Origin: JAWKZG01 sp041396125
GTDB taxonomy: Bacteria; Pseudomonadota; Gammaproteobacteria; Competibacterales; Competibacteraceae
DNA length: 64,000 nt
Assembly (NCBI GenBank): GCA_041396125.1
Contig: JAWKZG010000001.1
Span: 992,001-1,056,000 of the forward strand
Direction of reading: 5' to 3'
Positions within the stretch are counted from its first letter, which is position 1. Each line of letters opens with the position of its first letter. The notes under the pieces were generated by a model. That model was given only the letters and a program-made list of their open reading frames with translations. It was not told where the DNA came from and did no database searches. Both the position numbers and the translations under genes were made by a program. Shown piece by piece: positions 25,454-34,638 of the stretch.

Positions 25454-26849
25454 TCAGCCCCCAGCCAGAAGGCCAGGCAGAAACAGCACCAGACCAGGCA
25501 CCAGCAACAACAAACCGATGCGAATGATCTCGGCACCGATAAACGGTATGACGCCGCGAAAGGTTTCAACCATCGGTACGTCCTTGGTCAGCATATTGAT
25601 GATGAAAACATTCAAACCCACCGGTGGGGTGATGAGTCCGAGTTCGATGACAATCAAAGCCAGAATGCCGAACCAGATTTTCAGACTTTCGCTGTCCATG
25701 CCATAAGCCGCCGTAGCAACCGTAGCCATATCGCCGCCATTAAGATCGACCAGGGTCGGCCAGAAAAACGGCACGATAACCAGAATCATCGCCAGCGATT
25801 CCATGAAACATCCGAGAAAGATCAAGATGATCAGCATCAGAATCAGAATCATCCACGGATCCAGCCCGCTGGCCCCGGCCCAGGTCGACAATGCCGCCGG
25901 CAGACCGGAGCGGGTAAAGAACGTCTTCAGGACTTCGGCGCCAAAAATGATGAAATAAATCATCCCCGCGGTGACCGCCGTTTCCAGTAATGACGCTTTG
26001 AGCCCTGGCAGGGTTAACCCTTCACCGCGCCGGACATACAGATAAAATCCATAAGCCATGATCATGAACACCCCGACTCCTGCAGCCGGGGTTGGGGTGA
26101 ACAAGCCGAAACCCAGACCGAGGATGATCGAGCCGAAAATCACAATCACCGGCCCCAAACGACGCAGAGCCTGGCGTTTTTCGGCGGCAGGGAAAATTCT
26201 CTACGGCGGGTGCAAGTGCCGGATTCAGACGCACCGAAATCAGAATCACCGCGATAAAAAACGCCACCGCCATCAGTCCTGGCAGCACAGCGGCCTGAAA
26301 CATCTGAATGATCGAGGCCTCGACGATGATGGCGTAGATCACCAATGCGACCGAGGGCGGAATCAATATGCCCAGGGTGCCGCCTGCAGCCAGTGCGCCG
26401 GTAGCCAGCCGTGGCGAGTAGCGCAGCCGCTTCAGTTCCGGCAGGGCTACCCGCCCCATGGTCGAGGCAGTCGCCAGCGAAGAGCCGCACACCGCACCAA
26501 AGCCGGCGCAGGCACCGATGGCCGCCATTGCCACACCACCACGAAAACGCCCCAGCAGTGCGTTCATGCCCTGGAACAGATCGCGGCTGAGATTGGCATG
26601 GCTGGCCAGATAGCCCATCAGCACAAACAGCGGCACGACAGAAAGATCGTAACTCGCCATATTGTTCCACAACAGCGATTTGAACTGCTTCATGTACGGT
26701 TCAAAGCGCAAATAAGGCACGTACAGGCTCAACACGTAATTGCCGCCGATGCCGATAGCGATCATCGCCAGACCGACCGGGATGCGGAAAATCAGCAGGC
26801 CGAACAGCGACGCCAGACCGATCACGCCGATCAGCTCACGTTCACCCAT
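25454..26849 (-). pseudogene. TRAP transporter large permease (DctM), frameshifted
   Basis: The large membrane subunit, about 465 codons, with a dozen hydrophobic helices. The first 230 residues, from MGERELIGVIGLASLFG, contain GFGAVCGSSLATASTMG and GGTLGILIPPSV, hallmarks of DctM. The frame breaks after VENF at an A4 run (26193-26196), where three bases would restore it. The remaining 200 or so residues (PAAEKRQALRRLGPVIVIFG onward, with ITPPVGLNVFI) are in another frame. The ATG overlaps the end of the DctQ gene by 8 bp. An assembly error is likely. Together with DctP and DctQ it would import an aromatic or organic acid for this pathway. Confidence 0.87.
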
Positions 26850-27339
26850 GACGCTCGCCCTGAGCGATCTGATACAGCGCCACGACAGCCCACAAAATCA
26901 GGGAAACGATACCCGGCGCGTAAAACGGCCATTCCGGCCAGCCGAGCACCGGCGATACAATATTGTCGCTTTTGGCTTCCTGTAAGCCCAGCACCATATA
27001 GCCGGCCAGACCCAAAGCCATCACCGCAGTCACCACCAGCCACAGTGCATCCAGAGCACGCTGCACCGTATGCGGGAAATGCTGCGCGAACAGATCGACG
27101 TTGACATGACCGCGGCGTAACTGACAGTAGGGAAAAAACATCAAGCCCACTGCGCTGATAGCGAGACGGACAAAATCTTCATAGCCCGGTAGACCCGATA
27201 CCGTAGCGCCCATGAGTCTGGCCGCGCGATCCAGCGTAAATGCGCCGACATTCAGGGTCGTCACCAGCACAATAGCGATCAGCAGCACGCCGCCCAGCAA
27301 GGCCCAGATGCTGATCAGCTGCTCGAGTTTCTCACCCAT
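26842..27339 (-). CDS. TRAP transporter small permease (DctQ)
   Basis: A 165-residue membrane protein with the four helices of the DctQ family. The conserved segment YEDFVRLAISAVGLMFFPYCQLRRGHVNVDLF (seen in parts: LRRGHVNVD is the signature) lies in the middle. It associates with DctM to form the membrane part of the tripartite sodium-dependent importer. It overlaps the DctM start by 8 bp and follows DctP by about 55 bp, the usual P-Q-M order. Confidence 0.88.
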   Translation of the reverse strand: MGEKLEQLISIWALLGGVLLIAIVLVTTLNVGAFTLDRAARLMGATVSGLPGYEDFVRLAISAVGLMFFPYCQLRRGHVNVDLFAQHFPHTVQRALDALWLVVTAVMALGLAGYMVLGLQEAKSDNIVSPVLGWPEWPFYAPGIVSLILWAVVALYQIAQGERHG

Positions 27340-27393
27340 AACGGTCTCCAGCTCCTCCAGTCAGCGGGCAGCGCAAGCGCCGCCCGTCAGGGT

Positions 27394-28419
27394 TTATTGC
27401 GAATGCCTGGCAACGCCCGCTTTGGCCGCTTCCACCAGTGCCGCGCCGTCGATATCCTGGTCTTGCATTTCCGCTATCCAGCGTTGCTCGACGCTTTGGC
27501 TGAGTTCATCAAATTTCGCTTTGGCGGCCGCGTCGATTCCCACGATCTCGCCGCCCGAATCAAGCTGCATTTTTTTACCGGGTTCTTCGATCTCGTCCCA
27601 CAGCTTGCCCGCCATTGCCGCAATCGCGGCACCCGAATGCGCGTCGATGACGGCTTTCAAGTCATCCGGCAATTCTTCGTAGCGCTCTTGGTTCATCAGG
27701 AAAAGAAACACCGAGGTGCCGAAACGCGAACCGTCTTCACCCAGAATGGAATATTCCGTCAGTTCCTGCAGCTTCAGCGCCGGGACGATTTCAAACGGCA
27801 CCAGCACCCCGTCGATGACGTTTTTAGACAGTGCTTGCGGTACATCAGGCACCGGCATGCCGACCGGCTCAGCGCCCCAGCTTTCGATCATCCAGGCACC
27901 GGTGCGGGTCGGGGTACGCAGTTTCAGACCGCTCAGATCGGCGGGTGATGTCGCGCGTTTATCGCGCATATGCAGCAGATTGCCGGCGTGCACATGCACC
28001 AGCAAGGGGTGCACATCCTTGAAATCCTCGGCGATCAGGGCAAAGTCATCCTGGATGGCCTGGGTTGTAGCCAAGGCACTGCCCTGGTGTATCGAAGGCA
28101 GTTCAAACACCTCAGTACGGGGAAAAACCCCGGGCGTATAACCGCCCAGCGTCCAGACGATATCGGCCAGACCATCGCGCACCTGGCCATACAGTTCCCC
28201 CGGCTTGCCACCCATGGCCATGGCAGGAAAAATCTCGATTTTGATGCGGCCTTTCGAATCCTGCTCGACGGCTTCCGCCCATGGCTCGATGAACTTTGTG
28301 TGCGGCGGCGCCTTGGGACCGAGAAAATGATGGATCGTCAGCACGACCTCTTGTGCGTGCGCCTGAGTAACGCTCAGACAAGCCGCCAGGGCGGCGATGC
28401 CGGTAAGTTTACGAAACAT
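27394..28419 (-). CDS. TRAP transporter substrate-binding protein (DctP)
   Basis: A periplasmic binding protein of 341 residues. The signal peptide MFRKLTGIAALAACLSVTQAHA is cleaved near residue 22. The mature part has the DctP layout, including the conserved arginine region LSGLKLRTPTRTGAW, which anchors the carboxylate of the ligand, and PVPDVPQALSKNVIDG. It lies between ligC and pobA, so 4-hydroxybenzoate, protocatechuate or a related aromatic acid is a likely ligand. That is an inference from position. A CTGGAGGAA ribosome binding site precedes the ATG. Confidence 0.88.
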   Translation of the reverse strand: MFRKLTGIAALAACLSVTQAHAQEVVLTIHHFLGPKAPPHTKFIEPWAEAVEQDSKGRIKIEIFPAMAMGGKPGELYGQVRDGLADIVWTLGGYTPGVFPRTEVFELPSIHQGSALATTQAIQDDFALIAEDFKDVHPLLVHVHAGNLLHMRDKRATSPADLSGLKLRTPTRTGAWMIESWGAEPVGMPVPDVPQALSKNVIDGVLVPFEIVPALKLQELTEYSILGEDGSRFGTSVFLFLMNQERYEELPDDLKAVIDAHSGAAIAAMAGKLWDEIEEPGKKMQLDSGGEIVGIDAAAKAKFDELSQSVEQRWIAEMQDQDIDGAALVEAAKAGVARHSQ

Positions 28420-28530
28420 AAATTCCTCCAGATATCAATCAATTGAATGGCAGTCAGGGTGATTTAAGGGAAGCGTTAGACGCATACTTTTAATAAATAA
28501 TGGTTAAACAACAGGCGACAACGCTTCCGC

Positions 28531-28548
28531 CCTCTTTGGCTAAAGAGG
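28531..28548. promoter_or_regulatory. perfect palindrome in the ligC-dctP intergenic region
   Basis: CCTCTTT-GGCT-AAAGAGG, 7-bp arms, lies about 110 bp upstream of the dctP start codon. No T run follows in either direction, so an operator is likelier than a terminator. Confidence 0.4.
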
Positions 28549-28572
28549 AAAACACAGAAAAAAATCGGATTT

Positions 28573-28594
28573 AAAGCCTTCGAGCGACGGCTTT
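28573..28594 (-). terminator. possible weak terminator after ligC
   Basis: An AAAGCC/GGCTTT stem overlaps the ligC stop codon. A T7 run on the minus strand lies about 10 bases beyond it. The geometry is poor, so partial read-through into the TRAP genes is likely. Confidence 0.35.
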
Positions 28595-29552
28595 ATGTCC
28601 CTTCCAACTGCTGCTCCAGTCCGTGCAGCACCTGATAACAGGGCAGCACCTGGGCGACGCTGGAATTCGGCTCGCGACCTTCCCGGATGGCGGCGAAAAA
28701 CTCACGATCCTGCAGTTCGATACCGTTCATTGAGACATCGACTTTAGAAACATCGATCGCTTCGTCCTTGCCGGTAAACAGATCGTCGTACCGGGCGATA
28801 TAAGTACCCGTATCACCGATGTAGCGGAAAAACGTGCCGAGTGGGCCGTCATTATTGAACGACAGCGACAGCGTGCAGATCGCCCCGCTTGCTGCTTTCA
28901 GCTGAATGCTCATGTCCATCGCAATACCCAGTTCTGGATGGATAGGTCCTTGAATCGCGTTAGCCTGCACAATCGGGCTGCCGCACTGGTAGGCGAACAG
29001 ATCCACAGTATGCGCGGCGTGATGCCACAGCAGATGATCGGTCCAGGAGCGTGGCTGACCGAGTGCGTTCATGTTCGTGCGGCGGAAAAAATACGTCTGC
29101 ACATCCATTTGCTGGATATTGAACTCACCTGCTTCAATCTTGCGATGAACCCACTGATGGCTGGGATTAAAGCGCCGGGTATGACCGCACATGGCGACCA
29201 GCCCGGTGTCTTTTTGCAGTTGCACGACGGCTTCGGCGTCGGCCAGTGAGTCCGCCAGCGGGATTTCCACCTGCACATGCTTACCCGCTTTAAGACACTG
29301 CATGGCCTGCGCAGCATGCATTTGCGTAGGCGTACACAATATGACGGCGTCGACCTCGGGCAGCGCCAGACTGTCGGCAAGATCGGTGCTGACATGGCCG
29401 ATGCCATACTTGTCAGCGACTGCCTGGGTTTTGTCGAGTTTGCGACTGACCAGAGAGATCACCTCAACGCCGTCGATATTTTTAATGCCATCCAGGTGTT
29501 TGATGCCGAATGCGCCGGCACCGGCCAATGCGACTTTGATGGATTCGCTCAT
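28593..29552 (-). CDS. ligC: 4-carboxy-2-hydroxymuconate-6-semialdehyde dehydrogenase
   Basis: A 319-residue Gfo/Idh/MocA-fold NADP-dependent dehydrogenase that oxidises the hemiacetal of the ring-cleavage product to 2-pyrone-4,6-dicarboxylate. The Rossmann motif GAGAFGIKHLDGI is at the start, VEIPLADSLADAE (the EKP-type motif) near residue 97, and the SWTDHLLWHHAAHTVDLF block is typical of LigC. The ATG at 29552 overlaps the ligB stop (TGATG), so the two are translationally coupled. The TTG one codon upstream is an alternative. The surrounding lig genes make the assignment firm. Confidence 0.88.
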   Translation of the reverse strand: MSESIKVALAGAGAFGIKHLDGIKNIDGVEVISLVSRKLDKTQAVADKYGIGHVSTDLADSLALPEVDAVILCTPTQMHAAQAMQCLKAGKHVQVEIPLADSLADAEAVVQLQKDTGLVAMCGHTRRFNPSHQWVHRKIEAGEFNIQQMDVQTYFFRRTNMNALGQPRSWTDHLLWHHAAHTVDLFAYQCGSPIVQANAIQGPIHPELGIAMDMSIQLKAASGAICTLSLSFNNDGPLGTFFRYIGDTGTYIARYDDLFTGKDEAIDVSKVDVSMNGIELQDREFFAAIREGREPNSSVAQVLPCYQVLHGLEQQLEGT

Positions 29553-30429
29553 CAATTATTCTCCAGAATCAGATGTCCGACTGCCGTATTGGACGCCGGA
29601 ACGTGATAAAAACGGTGTTTGACTGTGGGTGCTGGGCGCACGCTACCGGCGGGGGTGGAAGCCCCTGCAACATCACTCATCGCACCACGCGCGATCAGCC
29701 ACATGACCAGCTCAATGCCCTCGGAACCGGCTTCGCGCACATAGTCGATATGCGGCACCTGCGCAAGCGCCGCCGGATCGGCAATCAGGCGGTCGAGAAA
29801 ATCGTTGTCCCATTCCCGGTTGATCAGTCCGGCGCGCGGGCCTTGCAGTTGATGGCTCATGCCACCGGTGCCCCAGATCTGCACCTTAAGCGGCTCATCG
29901 TAGGATTCAATAGCGCGGCGGATAGCCTGACCGAGTTGGAAGCAGCGCCGGCCGGAAGGCACCGGGTACTGCACGACATTGACTGCGAACGGGATGATCG
30001 GGCAGGGCCAGGCGTCGGTTTTGCCAAACATGAGTGACAGCGGCACGGTCAGGCCATGATCGACATCCATTTTATTGACGATGGTCAGGTCGAAATCGTC
30101 CTGAATAACGGCTTGTGCAATATGTGAGGCCAGTTCCGGATGGCCAATCACCTTGGGCACCGGCCGTGGCCCCCAGCCCTCGTCAGCGACCGCGAACTCG
30201 GCGGCGGTGCCAATAGCGAAGGTGGGAATGATGTCCAGACTGAAGGCCGTGGCGTGATCGTTATAAACCAGAAAAATCACGTCCGGGGTATTGTCCTGTA
30301 TCCACTGTTTGGAATATTCGTATCCCTTAAAGACCTTCTGCCAGTAAGGTTCGTGGTCTTTGCCCTGATCCAGTGCCGCGCCGATAGCGGGGACATGCGA
30401 GTGTAAACACTGGCGGTAATATGCGCCAT
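29552..30429 (-). pseudogene. ligB: protocatechuate 4,5-dioxygenase beta subunit, frameshifted near N-terminus
   Basis: The catalytic subunit of the type II extradiol dioxygenase (LigB fold, non-haem iron). The ATG at 30429 (MAHITASVYT) has an AGGAG seven bases upstream. A base is missing near 30399-30402, after which SHVPAIGAALDQGKDHEPYW continues in another frame to the end. The early His of SHVPAIGAA and the VYNDHATAF segment carry iron ligands and the active-site His region. The C-terminus is complete. About 292 codons when repaired. The gene is flanked without gaps by ligA and ligC, and the enzyme is central to the pathway, so the break is probably an assembly error. Confidence 0.88.
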
Positions 30430-30431
30430 CA

Positions 30432-30875
30432 TCATTCTCCTGCGTTGCGGCCAGCCGTGCCTTGCGGCTGGCGGTGGGCCTGGGCGTCGCCAGCCTCGCC
30501 GATATAACGATTGCCTTCGACAGAACGGCCACCGCTGATCATCATGTCGCGGTATTCCTGCTCGCTCATGCCGGTCATGCTGCCCGCCATCTGCTGAAAG
30601 CTTTTACCGTCGGTCGCACCGATTTTGGCCAGAAAATAGATATTGCCGCCGAGTTGGATGCACCGGTTCAGGTCGCGCGCCAGCACGGCCTGTTTTTGTT
30701 CCTCAGTCAGCTGCCACTGGTCCAGATAAGCCCGTTCGTCAGCTTTGAAGCGGGCACGGTTTTCTGCTTTCATCAGCGACATGCAGAACTGGTTCAGCCA
30801 GTAACCCTTGCGCGATTGTTCGGCATCGAAAATGGTCGTGCCGGGGACGTCTTGGTACGGTTTGTCGAGTGCCAT
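30432..30875 (-). CDS. ligA: protocatechuate 4,5-dioxygenase alpha subunit
   Basis: A 147-residue small subunit of the LigAB dioxygenase, which forms a lid over the LigB active site. The PGTTIFDAEQSRKGYWLNQFCMSL region and EQKQAVLARDLNRCIQLGGN segment are highly characteristic, as is MSEQEYRDMMISGGR near the C-terminus. Its stop overlaps the run of ATGs before ligB, and its ATG abuts the ligI stop directly. Co-translation with ligB would help keep subunit balance. Confidence 0.92.
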   Translation of the reverse strand: MALDKPYQDVPGTTIFDAEQSRKGYWLNQFCMSLMKAENRARFKADERAYLDQWQLTEEQKQAVLARDLNRCIQLGGNIYFLAKIGATDGKSFQQMAGSMTGMSEQEYRDMMISGGRSVEGNRYIGEAGDAQAHRQPQGTAGRNAGE

Positions 30876-31790
30876 TTAGTGCTCCTCCGGCCAATACAGC
30901 CGCATCGGATTGTCTACCAGTAATTTTTGCTGCAGTTCGGGCGTGGTGGCAATATGTGGAATAAAATCGACTAACAGCCCGTCATCCGGCATATGGTTTT
31001 TCAGGTTTGGATGCGGCCAGTCGGTGCCCCACAGAACCCGATCCGGAAATGCCTCGACTACGCGGCGTGCGAACGGCACTACATCCCGATAGGCATGCTG
31101 CTCACCGTTTAACGCAGGTGGCCCGCTGGCGGACAGGCGTTCGGGACAACTGACCTTGCTCCAGACGTTCGGGTGCTGCCGCATGAAGTTAAGAAACAGC
31201 TCGAATTCCGGCCCGTTTACCGGTTTACTCACATCGGGGCGGCCCATATGATCGACCACAACTGTGGTGGGCAGCGCAGTAAAGAAATCCCATAATTCCG
31301 GCAAGTCCTGCGCCTCGAAATAGATCACCACATGCCAGCCCAGTGGCTTGATGCGGCTGGCAATCTCCAGCAGTTCATCTTTGGGGGTGAAATCCACCAG
31401 GCGTTTGACGAAATTAAAGCGCACCCCGCGCACGCCGGCCTCATGTAAATCCTGCAAGGCCTGATCGCTGACCGAGCGGCGCACGGTGGCGATGCCGCGC
31501 GCTTTGCCATTGGCTGCCAGACAGGCATCGACCATGGCGCGATTATCGGCGCCGTGACAGGTCGCCTGCACAATGACATTACGGGCGAAACCCAGATGAT
31601 CGCGCAAGGCAAATAACTGCGCTTTGGAGGCATCGCAGGGTGTGTATTTGCGTTCGGGTGCGAACGGAAACTCGGCACCGGGGCCGAACACATGGCAGTG
31701 CGCATCCACACTGCCCGATGGCAGCTTAAAACGCGGCTTGCTCGGATTGGCGTACCAGTCCAGCCAGCCCGGCGTCTTACTACCCGTCAT
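30876..31790 (-). CDS. ligI: 2-pyrone-4,6-dicarboxylate hydrolase
   Basis: A 304-residue amidohydrolase-superfamily lactonase that opens 2-pyrone-4,6-dicarboxylate to 4-oxalomesaconate. The SVDAHCHVFGPGAEFPF start has the metal-site HxH motif, the VVDHMGRPD segment and VLWGTDWPHPN near residue 250 contribute the catalytic Asp and His. LigI-type enzymes of this cog are known to work without a tightly bound metal. Its ATG overlaps the ligJ stop (ATGA). Length and order fit Sphingobium LigI. Confidence 0.9.
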   Translation of the reverse strand: MTGSKTPGWLDWYANPSKPRFKLPSGSVDAHCHVFGPGAEFPFAPERKYTPCDASKAQLFALRDHLGFARNVIVQATCHGADNRAMVDACLAANGKARGIATVRRSVSDQALQDLHEAGVRGVRFNFVKRLVDFTPKDELLEIASRIKPLGWHVVIYFEAQDLPELWDFFTALPTTVVVDHMGRPDVSKPVNGPEFELFLNFMRQHPNVWSKVSCPERLSASGPPALNGEQHAYRDVVPFARRVVEAFPDRVLWGTDWPHPNLKNHMPDDGLLVDFIPHIATTPELQQKLLVDNPMRLYWPEEH

Positions 31791-32812
31791 AATCCTTTCG
31801 CCTTGAGTAGAGCGTCCAGGCGTGGATACACGCGCCGGGCGTTGCCTTCAAAAATCCTGCTGCGATCCTCGGCATTAAGAGCCGCAGCTTCGATATAACG
31901 CCGGGTGTCGTCGTAGTAATGACCGGTCTCCGGATCGATGCCGCGCACCGCGCCGATCATCTCGGAGGCAAACAAGACATTGTCTACCGGAATGACTTTG
32001 GTCAACAGATCAATGCCGGGCTGGTGGTACACGCAGGTGTCGAAAAAGATATTCTTGAGCAGATGCTCGCTCAGCAGGGGTTTTTTCAGCTCCTGCGCCA
32101 GACCCCGGTAGCGACCCCAGTGATAAGGCGCAGCGCCACCGCCGTGCGGAATAATCAAACGCAGGTCCGGAAAATCCTTGAACAGATCGCCCGTCAGACA
32201 CTGCATGAACGCCGTGGTGTCAGCATTGATGTAATGTGCGCCGGTGGTGTGAAAGCAGTTGTTGCAGCTGGTCGAGACATGAATCATGGCCGGAATGTCG
32301 TACTCGACCATTTTTTCGTAAATCGGATACCAGTGTTTGTCGGTCAGCGGCGGACTGGTCCAGTGACCACCGGAGGGGTCGGGATTTAAATTGATCGCGA
32401 CGAAGCCGTACTCATTGATGCACTTTTCCAGCTCTGGAATGCAGGTCTTCGGGTCCACGCCCGGCGACTGCGGCAGCATCGCGCAGCCGACAAAATGATC
32501 CGGCAGCAGCTGGCTGATCCGATAGATCAGTTCATTGCAGATCGCGGCCCAGGTGGAAGATACCTGAAAATCGCCGATATGGTGCGCCATAAAACTGGCG
32601 CGCGGACTGAAAATGGTCAGATCCGAACCGCGCTCTTGCATTTTCGCAAGCTGGTTGCTCTCGATTGATTCGCGCAGTTCGTCATCACTGATGTTGAGTT
32701 CCGACACCTGCGGCATCGCAGACGGCTCCTTGATACCGGCGATCTGGCGATTGCGCCATTCCTCCAGCGCTTTGGGTGCGGTGGTGTAGTGACCGTGACA
32801 GTCGATGATCAT
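31787..32812 (-). CDS. ligJ: 4-oxalomesaconate hydratase
   Basis: A 341-residue amidohydrolase-fold hydratase that adds water to 4-oxalomesaconate. The start at 32812 (MIIDCHGHYTTAPKALE) has GAGGAG eight bases before it, and the HGHY motif is the expected metal site; twelve extra upstream codons in the open frame are not needed. FSPRASFMAHHIGD, IIPHGGGAAPYHWGRYRGL and LFASEMIGAVRGIDP are signatures of LigJ/GalB-type hydratases of the amidohydrolase group. It is the first gene of the lig operon, divergent from a LysR gene. Confidence 0.9.
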   Translation of the reverse strand: MIIDCHGHYTTAPKALEEWRNRQIAGIKEPSAMPQVSELNISDDELRESIESNQLAKMQERGSDLTIFSPRASFMAHHIGDFQVSSTWAAICNELIYRISQLLPDHFVGCAMLPQSPGVDPKTCIPELEKCINEYGFVAINLNPDPSGGHWTSPPLTDKHWYPIYEKMVEYDIPAMIHVSTSCNNCFHTTGAHYINADTTAFMQCLTGDLFKDFPDLRLIIPHGGGAAPYHWGRYRGLAQELKKPLLSEHLLKNIFFDTCVYHQPGIDLLTKVIPVDNVLFASEMIGAVRGIDPETGHYYDDTRRYIEAAALNAEDRSRIFEGNARRVYPRLDALLKAKGL

Positions 32813-32919
32813 TGGGTAAGCTCCTCTCGTTGCGACTCTCGCGCTCATGATTGTAGTGGAATTGCGATTATTCTAGGCAGCATGCAGTGCTTCAGACAGC
32901 CGTGTAATGATCTATCTGA

Positions 32920-32936
32920 TATACAATTTTGTTATA
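32920..32936. promoter_or_regulatory. imperfect palindrome, candidate LysR box
   Basis: TATACAATTTTGTTATA has the T-N11-A core and partial symmetry expected for a LysR operator. It lies between ligJ and the divergent LysR gene and overlaps a TATAAT-like -10 (32933-32938) for the LysR gene. Confidence 0.4.
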
Positions 32937-32994
32937 ATAGCTATGCAGTAATACCGGTTTTTAAAACCTAAACAAATCCACACCGGCTCATGGC

Positions 32995-33897
32995 ATGGAT
33001 CTGAAGCAAATTGAGTATTTTATCCGCGTTGCCGAACTGGGCAGTTTCACCAGGGCCTCGATAGACCTGAACGTGGCCCAGCCCGCGCTCAGCCGCCAGG
33101 TACGGCTACTGGAAGTGGAACTGGGACAGAGTCTGTTGATTCGTAACGGTCGCGGCGTGATTGCAACAGATGCCGGCAAATCCCTGCTTGAACATGGTCG
33201 CGGTGTTATGCACCAGATCGAGCGCCTGCGCGAGGATTTGACTCGTGTACGCGCCGGCCTGTTGGGTCGGGTCGCGGTTGGACTGCCGCCGAGTCTGACG
33301 CGAATTCTGACCGTTCCACTAACAAAAGCATTTCGCAGTGCGTTGCCCGCCGCCACGATTTCCATCAGTGAGGGTTTGTCTTCGGTCATGCAGGATGCGC
33401 TGATGAACGGGAACCTGGATGTGGCGCTGTTGTACAACGCTACCCCGTCACCGGAGATCGATCAAAGTCCTCTGCTGGAGCAGACATTGCATCTGGTGCA
33501 GCCGCGCCATGCCGAGCTCGACACAAGCCCGGTAACACTGAGAGACATCGCCCAGCAGGCGCTGATCATTCCAAGTCGCCCCAACGCGTTTCGCATGCAG
33601 GTAGAAACCCAGCTGGCCAGCGCAGGACTGCACCCGCACATCGCGATCGAAGTCGATACAGTGTCGGGACTGCTCGATTTGGTGGCCGAGGGTATGGGCT
33701 GCGCCATTCTGCCCAGCAGCACCGTCCAGGTCTCCGGTCACCCGGACGATTTCACCATCCGCCCGATCATCCAGCCTCAGCTGCTGGCCAAGCTCAGCAT
33801 GGCGGTAAGTTCGCGCCGGCCCACCAGCCAGGTGCAGCGCCATCTGATGCAGTTGATTGAGACTAAAGTGCGCGACTTGATCGGGCCAGGACCGTAA
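32995..33897 (+). CDS. LysR family regulator of the protocatechuate locus
   Basis: A 300-residue LysR protein. The helix-turn-helix spans residues 1-60 (MDLKQIEYFIRVAELGSFTR and AQPALSRQVRLLE). The effector-binding domain follows, with a GLLGRVAVGLPPSLTRIL entry. It is divergent from ligJ with about 180 bp between start codons, the usual arrangement for a LysR activator of the adjacent operon. The inducer is presumably an intermediate such as protocatechuate or its cleavage product, as for LigR, which I infer from position only. Confidence 0.85.
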   Translation: MDLKQIEYFIRVAELGSFTRASIDLNVAQPALSRQVRLLEVELGQSLLIRNGRGVIATDAGKSLLEHGRGVMHQIERLREDLTRVRAGLLGRVAVGLPPSLTRILTVPLTKAFRSALPAATISISEGLSSVMQDALMNGNLDVALLYNATPSPEIDQSPLLEQTLHLVQPRHAELDTSPVTLRDIAQQALIIPSRPNAFRMQVETQLASAGLHPHIAIEVDTVSGLLDLVAEGMGCAILPSSTVQVSGHPDDFTIRPIIQPQLLAKLSMAVSSRRPTSQVQRHLMQLIETKVRDLIGPGP

Positions 33898-34087
33898 TCC
33901 TGCATCGATCCCCTTTTTTACCCAGTAAGTATTAGACCAATGTCTAGAAAAACTCTCTTTCTAGTCCCTATACAAGACTCCCCTACTCAGGACACAATAA
34001 GCTTTCTGTCTTGAGTTCGGTATATTTAGGTCAATAAAAACAAAATCTTACAAGCATATCTACCCCCCCAACGGGCGAACTGTCCCG

Positions 34088-34349
34088 AGTCAATCGACTA
34101 GCAAAGATTTTCTGACCGCGACCGAGTTTGAGGAACTTCTGAAAGCCACCGATCACTCACGCCACTAGCATCGTAACCGTGCCATTCTGCTGATACTCTA
34201 CTGGCATGGGATGCGAGCAAGCGAGTTATGCAACGTGCGTTTGGTTGATCTTGATTTGAAAGCCTCGCGTATTTTCTTTGCCCGCGCCAAAGGAAGCCAA
34301 GACGCTCAACACCCGCTCAGAGGCGATGTGACCTGGTCAAGGATTTTAG
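34088..34349 (+). pseudogene. tyrosine recombinase (FimB/XerD-like) remnant
   Basis: The frame reads KDFLTATEFEELLKAT, an internal TAG (34166-34168), then NRAILLILYWHGMRASELCN with the first catalytic arginine, VRLVDLDLKASRIFFARAKG and QHPLRGD. This is the N-terminal half of the catalytic domain of a FimB-like integrase. It is cut off at the end of the IS3-family element at 34350, and the rest (the HxxR and Tyr motifs) is absent from the other side of that element. Confidence 0.6.
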
Positions 34350-34363
34350 TACCAATCAGTTAA
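34350..34363. repeat. IS3-family element terminal inverted repeat, left
   Basis: TACCAATCAGTTAA, matching with one mismatch the inverse of the sequence at 39030-39043. It abuts the stop codon of orfB. Confidence 0.75.
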
Positions 34364-34601
34364 GCGGCGTATTGAGTTGCTAGAAGCTGTTGCTCGAAAT
34401 CATTGGGCGAGCGGTAATTTAAATATGAATGTAGCCGCTGGCTGTTATAAAACACCGTGATGTAGTGCAGAATATCCTGTTGGGCTTGATAACGCGTCGG
34501 GTAGTGACGCCAGTGAACGCACTCTTGTTTGAGGCTGCCAAAAAAGCTTTCGACGACCGGTCGAGTCAGCCGAAGGGAGCCTCCCCCCTCAGCTGCTCAC
34601 G

Positions 34602-34635
34602 GAACCGTACGTGAACCTCTCGATTCATACGGCTC
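34602..34635 (-). ncRNA. group II intron domain V
   Basis: A 34-nt hairpin, GAGCCGTATG paired with ACGTACGGTTC, with the AGC catalytic triad near its 5' side. It is the most conserved part of the ribozyme. Confidence 0.85.
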
Positions 34636-34638
34636 TTG

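Noticed and set aside
26193..26196. Programmed frameshifting considered for dctM, potA and the SDR gene
   Set aside because: These families are not known to use it, no classical slippery heptamer with a downstream structure is evident, and many unrelated genes show the same kind of indel.
34340..34349. Target-site duplication of the IS3 element
   Set aside because: The three or four bases outside each terminal repeat do not match, so none can be claimed.
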